From assembly GCA_019084025.1 (NCBI GenBank), contig JAHRBI010000004.1, positions 124,001 through 188,000 of the forward strand: a stretch of 64,000 bases of DNA, given 5' to 3'. The notes under the pieces are model-generated. The model worked only from the letters and a program-made list of their open reading frames with translations, ran no database searches and was not told the origin of the DNA. The DNA comes from Burkholderiaceae bacterium DAT-1. GTDB lineage: Bacteria; Pseudomonadota; Gammaproteobacteria; Burkholderiales; Chitinimonadaceae. Positions 24,986-32,981 of this stretch are shown here, one piece after another (positions within the stretch are counted from its first letter, which is position 1; each line of letters opens with the position of its first letter). The position numbers were made by a program, and so were the translations under genes.

Positions 24986-26556
24986 GCGTATCATCTTTTC
25001 ATGCCCAGAAAGTTGATCTGCCCATGTCCACCCAGACCCTCCGCCTGATCCTCGGGGATCAACTGAATGCCCGCCATCCCTGGTTTGTACGGCCGGATGC
25101 CTCGGTTTGCTATGTGATGATGGAAATCCGCAGCGAGACGGATTACGTGGTGCATCACATTCAGAAAGTGCTGACGATCTTTGCCGCCATGCGCCGCTTT
25201 GCGCAGGCGCTGCAGCAGGCCGGGCACCGAGTGCGCTATTTCAAAATTGGTGATCCGGACAATACCCAGACGATTGAAGGCAATCTACGCATGCTGCTGG
25301 ATGAGACGGGCGCAGCGGGCTGGGCCTGTATGGAGCCGGACGAATGGCGGGTGCAGCAGATATTGGAGGCTGCCGCGAAGACGCTGGCCCGACCCTTCGA
25401 GATGGTCTCCACCGAGCATTTTCTGCTGACGCGAGCCGAGGCGATCCGTACGTGCGCGACGCGAGTGCCGCGCATGGAATTTTTCTATCGCGAGATGCGC
25501 CGCCGCTATCAACTTCTGCTGGATGCCGATGGTCAGCCGGTAGGCGGGAAATGGAATTTTGATGCCAGTAACAGAGGGCGCTGGCAGGGACAGCCGCAGG
25601 CGCCGGACTGGCCGTGGGCAGCCGAGGATGTCTCGGCGCTGTATCAGGAGATTCAGGCGGCAGGCGTGCGCACCATGGGAGAGGTTGATCCGGCCGCATT
25701 GCGCTGGCCGGTCAGCCGGAAACAGGCAAAGGCCGGTTTGCAGGCGTTTGTCCAGCAGGTACTGCCGCATTTCGGCGCCTATCAGGATGCGATGTCGGTC
25801 CATGCGCCCCTGCTGTTTCATTCGGCTCTGAGCGTAGCATTGAATCTGAAAATGCTGCATCCACTAGAGGTCGTGGAAGCTGCAATTGCCGCCTGGCAAG
25901 GCGGTGAGGCACCCATCGAATCTGTAGAGGGCTTTGTACGGCAGATTATTGGCTGGCGCGAGTTTGTCCGTGCGGTCTACTGGGCGAATATGCCCGATTA
26001 TGCGCAGCTGAACGCCCTTGACGCGACCCGGCCGCTTCCCGCTTGGTACTGGAGCGGGGAGACCCGCATGAACTGCGTCCGCCATGTCGTGCGGCAATCT
26101 CTCACGCTGGGCTACGCTCATCACATCCAGCGACTGATGATTACCGGCAACTTTGCGTTGCTGGCCGGACTGCATCCCGATGAGGTGGATGCATGGTATC
26201 TCGGTATCTATGTCGATGCCTTCGAGTGGGTGGAAATGCCCAATACACGTGGCATGGCGCTATTTGCCGATGGCGGTACGGTAGGCAGCAAGCCCTATGC
26301 GGGCGGCGCGAACTACATCAAGGGTCAGAGCGACTACTGTTCCGGGTGCCATTACGATAGCAAGCGCCGGGTAGGGGAAGGGGCATGCCCCTTCAATGTG
26401 CTGTACTGGCATTTTATCGACCGTCATCAGGATCGCTTTTCCGCCAATCCGCGTATGGCCATGATTGTGAATGGCTGGAAAAAGCGTCCCGATCCGGAAA
26501 AAGCACCCATTCTGGCGACTGCCGGTCGCTATCTGGAGCGACTCGATACGCTGTAG
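24979..26556 (+). CDS. Iron-sulfur bacterial cryptochrome/photolyase (FeS-BCP, PhrB-like)
   Basis: Flavin- and Fe-S-containing member of the cryptochrome/photolyase superfamily, of the group that repairs (6-4) photoproducts. The N-terminal antenna domain opens LRLILGDQLNARHPWF; the C-terminal FAD domain carries the four [4Fe-4S] cysteines. Numbered from the ATG at 25024 (510 aa) these are C351 (NCVRH), C439 and C442 (YCSGC) and C455 (GACPF). That is the characterised PhrB pattern shifted by one. The ATG at 24979 (525 aa) lies inside an operator and is weakly supported by GAGAAG; 25024 is the alternative start. It is divergent from the renalase-like gene and convergent with the DUF3833 gene. 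TetR repression is inferred. Confidence 0.92.
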   Translation: MSSVSSFHAQKVDLPMSTQTLRLILGDQLNARHPWFVRPDASVCYVMMEIRSETDYVVHHIQKVLTIFAAMRRFAQALQQAGHRVRYFKIGDPDNTQTIEGNLRMLLDETGAAGWACMEPDEWRVQQILEAAAKTLARPFEMVSTEHFLLTRAEAIRTCATRVPRMEFFYREMRRRYQLLLDADGQPVGGKWNFDASNRGRWQGQPQAPDWPWAAEDVSALYQEIQAAGVRTMGEVDPAALRWPVSRKQAKAGLQAFVQQVLPHFGAYQDAMSVHAPLLFHSALSVALNLKMLHPLEVVEAAIAAWQGGEAPIESVEGFVRQIIGWREFVRAVYWANMPDYAQLNALDATRPLPAWYWSGETRMNCVRHVVRQSLTLGYAHHIQRLMITGNFALLAGLHPDEVDAWYLGIYVDAFEWVEMPNTRGMALFADGGTVGSKPYAGGANYIKGQSDYCSGCHYDSKRRVGEGACPFNVLYWHFIDRHQDRFSANPRMAMIVNGWKKRPDPEKAPILATAGRYLERLDTL

Positions 26557-26564
26557 GGGGCGCC

Positions 26565-27113
26565 TTAGCCTGCCGGACAATGCGTATTGCGCCGGAAAAA
26601 CAGCGTGACCTCGCCCACATCTACGCCAAATTTGCTCATGCGGGTGCGGTTGACCAGCGTGTCGGCATCAATGAGATACATCCAGTCATCCATCTGCATA
26701 TCATAGGTGCTGTCATCGACGGGCAGGCGCAGCACATATTGCCAGTGCAGGGCATTGCCCGACTGGATGCCATTTGCTTCGCCGACCACATCGCCAGCGC
26801 GCCCCTGCCAGGTATTCGCGGCGGTGCGGGTGAGTGCCCAGATGCGCGAGTCCTTGCTGCCATCCGCATAGCTGAACGACTCATTCAAGGTCAGCGCATC
26901 GGGTGTGCCTTCACCTCTGATCGCAACTTTGAATCGCTTGACCACCTCGCCATTGCGCTTCTGGAACATGCCCCAGCCGCAGGTATCGCCCGCAAACCAC
27001 TGGTAGAGATCGAGCTTGGGTGTTTGATCACGATAGTGCTCGATACCCGGCGAGCCACATCCCGTGAGTGCCAGCGTAAAGAGGATCGTGCACAGTTTGA
27101 AAGCGGAAGGCAT
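26565..27113 (-). CDS. DUF3833 family lipoprotein
   Basis: 182-aa lipoprotein. The N-terminus MPSAFKLCTILFTLALTGCGS has a lipobox LTGC, with C19 the lipidated residue. The DUF3833 body has FAGDTCGWGMFQKRNGEVVKRFKV, the LNESFSYADGSKDSRIW strand and a C-terminal LVNRTRMSKFGVDVGEVTLFF, giving a lipocalin-like beta-barrel look. Such a protein could carry a lipid across the periplasm. It is the last of three genes (SDR, DUF2256, DUF3833). I chose the ATG at 27113 because it places the signal sequence properly. Confidence 0.84.
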   Translation of the reverse strand: MPSAFKLCTILFTLALTGCGSPGIEHYRDQTPKLDLYQWFAGDTCGWGMFQKRNGEVVKRFKVAIRGEGTPDALTLNESFSYADGSKDSRIWALTRTAANTWQGRAGDVVGEANGIQSGNALHWQYVLRLPVDDSTYDMQMDDWMYLIDADTLVNRTRMSKFGVDVGEVTLFFRRNTHCPAG

Positions 27114-27135
27114 GGCGATGTTCACAATGGGGATC

Positions 27136-27300
27136 TCAGGGTAAGGATGAATAGGTCGTCGCGTCTGGCGGCCCCGCACGGCGGCAGCGCTCGGAACAGT
27201 AGACCACATGCTCCCAGTCGCGCGCCCATTTGCGTCGCCAGTTAAACGGACGTTGGCAAGCGGGGCAGATTTTGGCGGGGAGGGTGAGTTTGTGATGCAT
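27136..27300 (-). CDS. DUF2256 small zinc-ribbon-like protein
   Basis: 54-aa protein starting [21 protein letters not shown]. The four conserved cysteines occur as two pairs, CPAC at residues 12-15 and YCSERC at residues 35-39, around a [12 protein letters not shown] core. This is the DUF2256 signature. The family often neighbours photolyase genes. It lies 6 bases beyond the SDR stop and 22 bases before the DUF3833 start, clearly in the same operon. Likely zinc-binding; function unknown. Confidence 0.85.
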   Translation of the reverse strand: MHHKLTLPAKICPACQRPFNWRRKWARDWEHVVYCSERCRRAGPPDATTYSSLP

Positions 27301-27306
27301 GATGGA

Positions 27307-28056
27307 TCAGGCCTTCGGTAAGGGATGAATCACACCATGCCCGCCATCGACGGCAATTTGCTGTCCGGTGATCCAGCCTGCTTCAGGTGAAAGCAGAAAG
27401 GCAATCATCGCAGCGCTGTCTGCACCCTCGCCGACGCGGCCCATGGGATTGAGGCTGGCACTGCGGGCCAGTGCCTCGGGCGTACCCGTCAGGCGCGCAG
27501 ACAAGTTCGAACGTGTGAGGCCCGGATGGATGCAGTTCACGCGGATACCATTGCCTGCATAGGTGGCTGCCGCCGATTCAGCAAGGGTAGCCACGGCGGA
27601 TTTCGCGGACGCAATGGCTTCATGATTGGGAAAGGCACCCCGGGTGATCAGGCTGCCCATCAGGACTGCACTGGCGGCAGTTTTCTGCTTGAGTTGCAAG
27701 GCAATGAATGCCTTGAGCGCCCATGCCGCGCTGAAATAGTTGATCAGCATGGTCTGCTCGATATCGGCATCCTGTGTCAGATGCAGCGGGCGAATCACGG
27801 TATTGCCGACACAATGCGCCATTGCCGTGATGCCCCCCACCTTGGTCACGGCCTGTTCAAGCAGCGTGCGTGCGGTGGCAGGCTGGGTCAGATCTCCCGG
27901 GAGGACGACGGTTGGTCCATCCAGAGAGGCTGCCAGTTCTTGCAAGGCGGCTTCATGACGGGCAGTCAGAACCAGCGTTCTGCCAGATGGCTGCAATGCT
28001 CGTGCCAAAGCCGAGCCGATGGCACCTGACGCACCGGTAATCCAGATCGCACCCAT
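27307..28056 (-). CDS. SDR family oxidoreductase lacking the catalytic tyrosine
   Basis: 249-aa short-chain dehydrogenase/reductase. The cofactor motif is ITGASGAIGSALA near residues 6-18 (TGxxxGxG). The catalytic Ser is S135 (LMGSLI) and the Lys is K152, but the expected Tyr of YxxxK is isoleucine (I148 in HEAIASAK). The C-terminal IHPGLTRSNL and GWITGQQIAVDGGHGV are normal. GGAG lies a few bases before the ATG. It is the first gene of the SDR-DUF2256-DUF3833 operon, divergent from the chalcone-isomerase-like gene across a promoter with two TACYNNNNRGTA sites. It may have altered chemistry or a non-catalytic binding role. Confidence 0.86.
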   Translation of the reverse strand: MGAIWITGASGAIGSALARALQPSGRTLVLTARHEAALQELAASLDGPTVVLPGDLTQPATARTLLEQAVTKVGGITAMAHCVGNTVIRPLHLTQDADIEQTMLINYFSAAWALKAFIALQLKQKTAASAVLMGSLITRGAFPNHEAIASAKSAVATLAESAAATYAGNGIRVNCIHPGLTRSNLSARLTGTPEALARSASLNPMGRVGEGADSAAMIAFLLSPEAGWITGQQIAVDGGHGVIHPLPKA

Positions 28057-28073
28057 GGCGTTCTCCAGGAATG

Positions 28074-28085
28074 TACTTGATGGTA
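28074..28085. promoter_or_regulatory. Operator copy 5 (TACYNNNNRGTA)
   Basis: TACTTGATGGTA lies 17 bases before the SDR start, in the divergent promoter between the SDR operon and the chalcone-isomerase-like gene. It fits the shared dyad consensus in both half-sites. Confidence 0.68.
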
Positions 28086-28093
28086 AATAATGC

Positions 28094-28105
28094 TACTATA
28101 TGGTA
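28094..28105. promoter_or_regulatory. Operator copy 6 (TACYNNNNRGTA)
   Basis: TACTATATGGTA, extended to GCTAC-N6-GTAGC, starts exactly 20 bases after copy 5. The spacing is the same as in the other two promoters. Confidence 0.72.
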
Positions 28106-28151
28106 GCGATTGGCAAGTACCAAACGGGTTTCCTTACGGGAGGGGGATGCA

Positions 28152-28679
28152 ATGATCCGACTGCACAGGTCTTCGTACGTACTTTTACTTGGCATTAGCC
28201 TGATCTGTCATGCGGGCTGGCAGGATGACGTACCGGGTGCGCGACTGGCCGGACAGGGTACCTTTAGCTGGTTCGGGTTCAATCTCTATCATGCCCGGCT
28301 CTGGTCGGCCACATCGCCATTTGAATTCGACCGACCGTTTGCCTTGGAGTTGACGTATCGCCGCAGCATCAGTCGCGAGCGTCTAGTCAATACAAGTATG
28401 GACGAAATGGCACGCCAGACATCCTGCACGGCCCGGAAGTCGAACGAAGCCGATTGGCGCGCCGGTATGCAGCGGGCGTTTGCAGATGTTTCGTCCGGAG
28501 ATCGCTTTACTGGCGTGTATCTGCCGGAAACCGGCGCTCGTTTTTATCTGAATGGCCGTAAAACCACCGATATCAATGATCCGGCCTTTGCCCGCTGCTT
28601 CTTTGCTATCTGGCTGGGTGTAGACGCACGCTCACCCGAACTGCGGGCTGAACTGATCGGGAAGGGGCGTGCCGGTTGA
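28152..28679 (+). CDS. Chalcone isomerase-like exported protein
   Basis: 175-aa protein with a signal peptide (about residues 1-21, YVLLLGISLICHAGW). The mature region has the chalcone-isomerase-like fold signature GQGTFSWFGFNLYHARLW, LELTYRRSISRERLVNTSMDEM, and a C-terminal FFAIWLGVDARSPELRAELIG. GGAGGGG precedes the ATG at 28152, which settles the start. The bacterial relatives bind fatty acids or act without a known reaction. It is the first gene of a pair with DUF2878, under two operator copies. Confidence 0.84.
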   Translation: MIRLHRSSYVLLLGISLICHAGWQDDVPGARLAGQGTFSWFGFNLYHARLWSATSPFEFDRPFALELTYRRSISRERLVNTSMDEMARQTSCTARKSNEADWRAGMQRAFADVSSGDRFTGVYLPETGARFYLNGRKTTDINDPAFARCFFAIWLGVDARSPELRAELIGKGRAG

Positions 28680-29233
28680 CACCACCGTACCCTGTACTCA
28701 ATGCCCTTGCATACCAATGTGCATGGCTGGCAACCGTCATGTCAGCTGCTAACGGACATGGATGGTACACCATGCCTATCGCACTGGCGCAGGTGGGGTG
28801 GCATCTGGCGCGGAGTGAGCAAGTCCGGAGCGAGACGGGTCTGCTACTCTGCATCTCTGGGGCTGGACTCATGCTTGATCAAATGGTGCTCGGCACAGGA
28901 TGGATTCAATTCACAGGGGATGCGAATGCATCGGACAGGGTGCCACTATGGATGGCGGGCATCTGGCTGTCATTTGCCACAACCTTTAACGGGGCACTGG
29001 CATGGTTACAGCGGCGATATTGGCTGGCTATCGGTCTGGCGGGGCTTGGCGGGCCACTCGCCTATTGGGCGGCTGCGCGAATGGGTGCGCTGGTGATCGT
29101 CGATCTGCAGGCGACCTGCCTCGCATACGGCATGGGCTTTGCGCTGCTGGTACCCGCCGGACTAGCGGGCGCCTCCTTTCTGCAGCAGCGGCCAGGACAT
29201 GCCAGTGCATCGCATGCCGAGCATACGCAGTAA
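28676..29233 (+). CDS. DUF2878 family membrane protein
   Basis: 185-aa inner-membrane protein with about five hydrophobic helices (LNALAYQCAWLATVMSAANG, LLLCISGAGLMLDQMVLG, MAGIWLSFATTFNGALAWL, and two more). DUF2878 proteins recur in photolyase/CFA clusters. The start is a TTG at 28676 overlapping the preceding stop (TTGA) with GGAAGGGG upstream, so translation is coupled. Function unknown; membrane-lipid handling is inferred from the regulon. Confidence 0.82.
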   Translation: MTPPYPVLNALAYQCAWLATVMSAANGHGWYTMPIALAQVGWHLARSEQVRSETGLLLCISGAGLMLDQMVLGTGWIQFTGDANASDRVPLWMAGIWLSFATTFNGALAWLQRRYWLAIGLAGLGGPLAYWAAARMGALVIVDLQATCLAYGMGFALLVPAGLAGASFLQQRPGHASASHAEHTQ

Positions 29234-29288
29234 AGCATGTGCCGTGGATGCGTTTGGGAGATGAGTAGTAGAGACTCTGGGAGATGAA

Positions 29289-29322
29289 ACGCAAAAAGCC
29301 CTTGGCGAACCAAGAGCTTTTT
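29289..29322 (-). terminator. Terminator after tRNA-Ser
   Basis: AAAAAGCCCTTGG and CCAAGAGCTTTTT pair around a CGAA loop with one mismatch. On the minus strand the stem ends in TTTTTGC, 10 bases beyond the tRNA 3' end. It also follows the DUF2878 gene on the plus strand, so it may act both ways. Confidence 0.75.
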
Positions 29323-29331
29323 GTTGAATGC

Positions 29332-29421
29332 TGGCGGAAGCGGTGAGATTCGAACTCACGGAGCCCGTGAAGACTCGTCGGTTTTCAAGACCGGTGCATT
29401 AAACCACTCTGCCACGCTTCC
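29332..29421 (-). tRNA. tRNA-Ser (anticodon UGA)
   Basis: 90-nt class II tRNA with encoded CCA. The acceptor stem is GGAAGCG pairing with CGCTTCC. The anticodon stem-loop CCGGTCTTGAAAACCG gives anticodon TGA, reading UCA codons. The long variable arm (GTCTTCACGGGCTC region) is typical of serine tRNA, and the T-loop is GTTCGAATC. A terminator hairpin follows. Confidence 0.95.
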
Positions 29422-29564
29422 GGGGTGGTTAGGGGGCGCATTCTATCGTGAGTGCGGGCCGTTGGCTAGTATTTGTAAAGATTTTTGCCAGCGGATTGAA
29501 ACTTCCATATATTGACCGCATCTAAGCTGTAGTCGTTCAACCACGGTCTCAAAAGGAGTCCACC

Positions 29565-30251
29565 ATGCAATCCCAATGGCAAACCTCGACGTATGAGGCA
29601 GGTTATGCCCAATCAGTCGATCGTAACAAAGTGCTGCGCAATACGTACTTCCTGCTGGCGCTATCCATGATTCCGACAGGGCTGGGAGCATGGTTTGGCG
29701 TCGCAATGAAGTTCGCCATGAGCCCGCTCATGGGTGTCCTGCTGTTTTTAGGCGTGAGCTTTGGCTTCTTCTTCGCCATCGAGCGTACCAAAAATAGTCC
29801 GGCAGGCGTGTTCCTGACCCTGGGCTGGACCGGCTTTATGGGCTTGTGGCTGTCGCAGTATCTGCAGCATGCATTGCGCTTTAGCAATGGTAGTACCCTG
29901 ATTGCAATGGCGGCGGCAGGCACTGCAGTCGTTCTGTTTGCGATGTCTGCTCTGGCGATCGTCAGCAAGCGCGACTTTTCTTTTATGGGTAAGTTCCTGT
30001 TTGTCGGGGTGATCATTACGCTGGTAGCATCGCTGGCAAACATCTTCCTGCAGATTCCGGCGCTGATGCTGGCTGTCTCGGTCATGGTAACCGTGATCTT
30101 CTCGCTGTACATTCTGTACGACGTGAGCCAGATCGTGAACGGCGGTGAAACCAATTACATCACCGCAACGGTTCAACTGTACCTCGATATCTACAATGTC
30201 TTCATCAGCCTGCTGAATCTGCTGATGGCCTTTGGTGGCGAGCGTGACTAA
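29565..30251 (+). CDS. Bax inhibitor-1/YccA family membrane protein
   Basis: 228-aa inner-membrane protein with seven predicted helices. The BI-1 family signature appears in the last third: SLYILYDVSQIVNGGETNYITATVQLYLDIYNVFISLLNLL, containing the conserved Asp pair of the proton/calcium-leak site. The N-terminal 25 residues are soluble (QTSTYEAGYAQSVDRNKVLRNTY), as in E. coli YccA, which modulates the FtsH protease. AAGGAG precedes the ATG. Single gene with its own strong terminator. Confidence 0.9.
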   Translation: MQSQWQTSTYEAGYAQSVDRNKVLRNTYFLLALSMIPTGLGAWFGVAMKFAMSPLMGVLLFLGVSFGFFFAIERTKNSPAGVFLTLGWTGFMGLWLSQYLQHALRFSNGSTLIAMAAAGTAVVLFAMSALAIVSKRDFSFMGKFLFVGVIITLVASLANIFLQIPALMLAVSVMVTVIFSLYILYDVSQIVNGGETNYITATVQLYLDIYNVFISLLNLLMAFGGERD

Positions 30252-30275
30252 CGCCCACTGATTGACTGATTCACG

Positions 30276-30305
30276 ACATGGCGCCTCCGGGCGCCATGTT
30301 TTTTT
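30276..30305 (+). terminator. Rho-independent terminator of the BI-1/YccA gene
   Basis: ACATGGCGCC and GGCGCCATGT form a perfect 10-bp stem with a TCCG loop, followed by seven T residues, 24 bases after the stop codon. Confidence 0.93.
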
Positions 30306-30365
30306 GTGCTTGAACGTGTGCCGTCGACATACAATCGCGTGCCTGCCACTTGCTATGAGTTATCC

Positions 30366-31259
30366 ATGTCGCTGTTTCATCGTCATCACCGCGTGATCCC
30401 CTTTGGAGAGGGCAAAGTACACATTCATAACATGCCACCACATACCTGGCATGATCTGTATCACTTTGCGCTGTCTGCACCATGGCCGGTATTTTTTCTG
30501 AGTATTGCCGGTGTCTTTATGTCGTTGAATGTGGTGTTTGCGAGCCTGTACATGCTGGGTGACGATCCCATCGCCAACATTGCACCGCAAGGGTTCTGGG
30601 GCGCTTTTTTCTTTAGCGTAGAGACGCTGGCGACAGTGGGCTACGGCGATATGCACCCGCAAACGGCCTACGCGCATTTCATTGCCACACTGGAAATTTT
30701 TCTGGGGATGACCAGCATCGCCCTGATGACGGGGGCGATTTTCTCCCGCTTCTCGCGTCCGCGTGCACGGATTAATTTTGCGCGGCATCCTGTTGTTGGC
30801 ATGATGGATGGCAAGCGCATGCTGATGATCCGTACAGCCAATGCGCGCATGAATATGATTCTCGATGCGTCTGCACGACTGCGGCTGATTCGCCGGGAAG
30901 TGACGCAGGAAGGCAAGGTTTTCCGCCGCATTCACGATATTGAACTAGTGCGTAGCGAGCAGCCGATGTTTGTGCTGGGCTGGGTGCTGATGCATGTGAT
31001 CGATGAAAATAGCCCCTTATGCGGTTGCTACGAGCAATTACTGGAAGAGCAGGAAGCTTCCCTTATTCTGACCATGACGGGCCACGATGACAGCATCTCG
31101 CAATCGATCGTGACCCGGCATGTGTATTCCGCGAAGGATATTCGCTGGAATCATCGCTACATAGATGTCAGCACACAAGACGCGCAGGGAGTGCACCACA
31201 TGGATTATCAATATTTCCATGCAGTCGAGCCCGAGCAGTCCGCAGTTCAGACAGACTGA
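30366..31259 (+). CDS. Inward-rectifier potassium channel (KirBac type)
   Basis: 297-aa channel of the prokaryotic Kir family. The slide helix region (HTWHDLYHFALSAPWPVFFLSI) leads to membrane helix 1, the pore helix and selectivity filter TLATVGYGDMHP, and helix 2 (LEIFLGMTSIALMTGAIFSRFSRP). A C-terminal immunoglobulin-like cytoplasmic domain follows (FARHPVVGMMDGKRMLMIRTAN, LVRSEQPMFVLGWVLMHVIDENSPL), ending in VHHMDYQYFHAV. I chose the ATG at 30366. The end overlaps the convergent gene by 13 bases. It should pass K+; gating ligands (lipid, pH) are not visible. Confidence 0.92.
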   Translation: MSLFHRHHRVIPFGEGKVHIHNMPPHTWHDLYHFALSAPWPVFFLSIAGVFMSLNVVFASLYMLGDDPIANIAPQGFWGAFFFSVETLATVGYGDMHPQTAYAHFIATLEIFLGMTSIALMTGAIFSRFSRPRARINFARHPVVGMMDGKRMLMIRTANARMNMILDASARLRLIRREVTQEGKVFRRIHDIELVRSEQPMFVLGWVLMHVIDENSPLCGCYEQLLEEQEASLILTMTGHDDSISQSIVTRHVYSAKDIRWNHRYIDVSTQDAQGVHHMDYQYFHAVEPEQSAVQTD

Positions 31260-32839
31260 ACGTCGTCGGGCAGGGTCGCGATGATTTCGTTGAAATAGTC
31301 ACGGTCGGATGGGGGAAGGTCAGGCATGGCCTCACGTAGGGCGTCGAGCGCTCGGCGGGCTGCTGGTAGATCTCCTGCATGTGTGGCATACCAGCCGTAT
31401 TCCAGACACACGCCGCAGCGCTGCAATAGACTATACCGCGCTGCCCCGCTCATCATGCCCTCATATAGGTCGCGAGCCAACGCAAGCCAGCTGGACGGGA
31501 GTAGCGATTGCCAATCGGGCATTGCGCCAGAATTGCCTGCTGAATGCAGGATGGTGTCTGGCGGCATGGGGGTGAGTGAACGAAACTGACGCATCGAGAG
31601 ACGCGTATTCAGTCGACACGCGGCACGGGCGATCCGCATCAGGTAAATTGCATTCCATGCGGAGTGGCCACTCGCGCCCGCGCAGCGGCACAGCCACTCG
31701 CTGAACAGCAGCCAGCGCAAAGCATCCTGCAGGGTGTGGCCTGGCGCGGTCTCGGCAATCAAGCTCTGATCGCGGAATAGCCAGATCGCCATACCCGTAT
31801 TGGCGGCGACCTGCTGGGCGGCATCAAATGAGCCTTGCTCGAAAGCGGCACGCAAGGCCTGCGCAAAGTGTGCCATTGCTGCTGCAGCGTGTTCGGGGCG
31901 CAATTTGCTGGAGCGCTTATCCGCAGCGAGTGCACGGGATCGTTCGCTGAGCGCCATCAGATTATGCCACTCGAAGCGGATACGTGGATGAATCCGCACC
32001 ACCAGCCCGCGTTGTGGATGGCTATGCATGGCCTGCAGAATGGCTTCAGTCCCGGCGACATCCCGTTGTGCATAGGTACACCACGCGCTGAGAATTTGCT
32101 CCATGGCGTCCAGATAGCCACTGTCATCGGGGCCGGCCAGCTTGAGCGTCTTGCGCAGCCGGGCCAGCGTTTTACGTGCCGTCGACAAGTCATCAAGCCG
32201 TCGCCAGACGCTGGCCTCGCCCAATACCGCAAGGGCTTCACTCAGATGATCGCCCGCCATCGCAGCTGCTTCCTTGAATCCTGCGAGTGCCCCCGCTTGA
32301 TGCTGGTGTGCTTGCCCCAGACGGGTGAGTAGTCGTCCTTCACGCATCGCCTGCTGGGCAGTCGCCAATGCCATCCAGAATCCGGGGGAAGCATCTGTTT
32401 GCGGTTTGCCGGTTTGACTGCTGTGTGCGTTCAAGCCCAGCATCTCTCCGATTTCCCGCTCCGTTGCGGTGTCATTATCGAGTGTGCAACGGATGCGCTC
32501 GGGCTCGCCCTCGGCCAGCCAGAACGGCCCCTGGCTACGTCCATCCGGATTCAATAGGCGAGGATCTCGCCGACAGTCCTCTCCCCAGCCTATCTGAATG
32601 CCCCAGCTTGCAAAATCCTTGAATGCCCGGCTGATGATCATGCGCTGATTGCGTGCGTCCGGAAACTGCTCACGCAGCTCGGCTGCCCGCACCAGTGGCG
32701 ATAAGCCATTGCGATGCTGATGGAGTAGCCGGAGCAGCAACCACAGCGATTGCCATGGGGCACGCTGGCCATTCACGGTTTGCGGGGAGCGGAGATCAAT
32801 CAGGATCATGGTAGAAAGGTCACGGTTGGATTGCGACAT
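31247..32839 (-). CDS. Uncharacterised 530-aa protein, possible helical-repeat regulator
   Basis: Not recognised. Residues 1-95 look like a winged-helix or similar small domain (SPQTVNGQRAPWQSLWLLLRLLHQHRNGLSPLVRAAELREQFPDA, then RMIISRAFKDFASWGIQIGW). Residues 150-530 are a long run of helices rich in Ala, Leu and Arg resembling TPR repeats (FKEAAAMAGDHLSEALAVLGEASVWRRLDDLSTARKTLARLR). No signal peptide or membrane helix is seen. This layout is reminiscent of DNA-binding regulators with a TPR sensor, but that is inference from shape only. The start is uncertain (ATG at 32839; TTG at 32860 in frame). It is convergent with the Kir gene. Confidence 0.7.
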   Translation of the reverse strand: MSQSNRDLSTMILIDLRSPQTVNGQRAPWQSLWLLLRLLHQHRNGLSPLVRAAELREQFPDARNQRMIISRAFKDFASWGIQIGWGEDCRRDPRLLNPDGRSQGPFWLAEGEPERIRCTLDNDTATEREIGEMLGLNAHSSQTGKPQTDASPGFWMALATAQQAMREGRLLTRLGQAHQHQAGALAGFKEAAAMAGDHLSEALAVLGEASVWRRLDDLSTARKTLARLRKTLKLAGPDDSGYLDAMEQILSAWCTYAQRDVAGTEAILQAMHSHPQRGLVVRIHPRIRFEWHNLMALSERSRALAADKRSSKLRPEHAAAAMAHFAQALRAAFEQGSFDAAQQVAANTGMAIWLFRDQSLIAETAPGHTLQDALRWLLFSEWLCRCAGASGHSAWNAIYLMRIARAACRLNTRLSMRQFRSLTPMPPDTILHSAGNSGAMPDWQSLLPSSWLALARDLYEGMMSGAARYSLLQRCGVCLEYGWYATHAGDLPAARRALDALREAMPDLPPSDRDYFNEIIATLPDDVQSV

Positions 32840-32981
32840 TGTGCATGACTTACGAAGCAAGACATATTTTGGTTACATAGGTTACATGTGAAACAGAGGA
32901 TACGGTCAGTGTACAGGCATGCGATTCGAAAAAGCGTCAGGATGCGGTCCATACAAACACACCCAGACGAGGCGCACCGGT

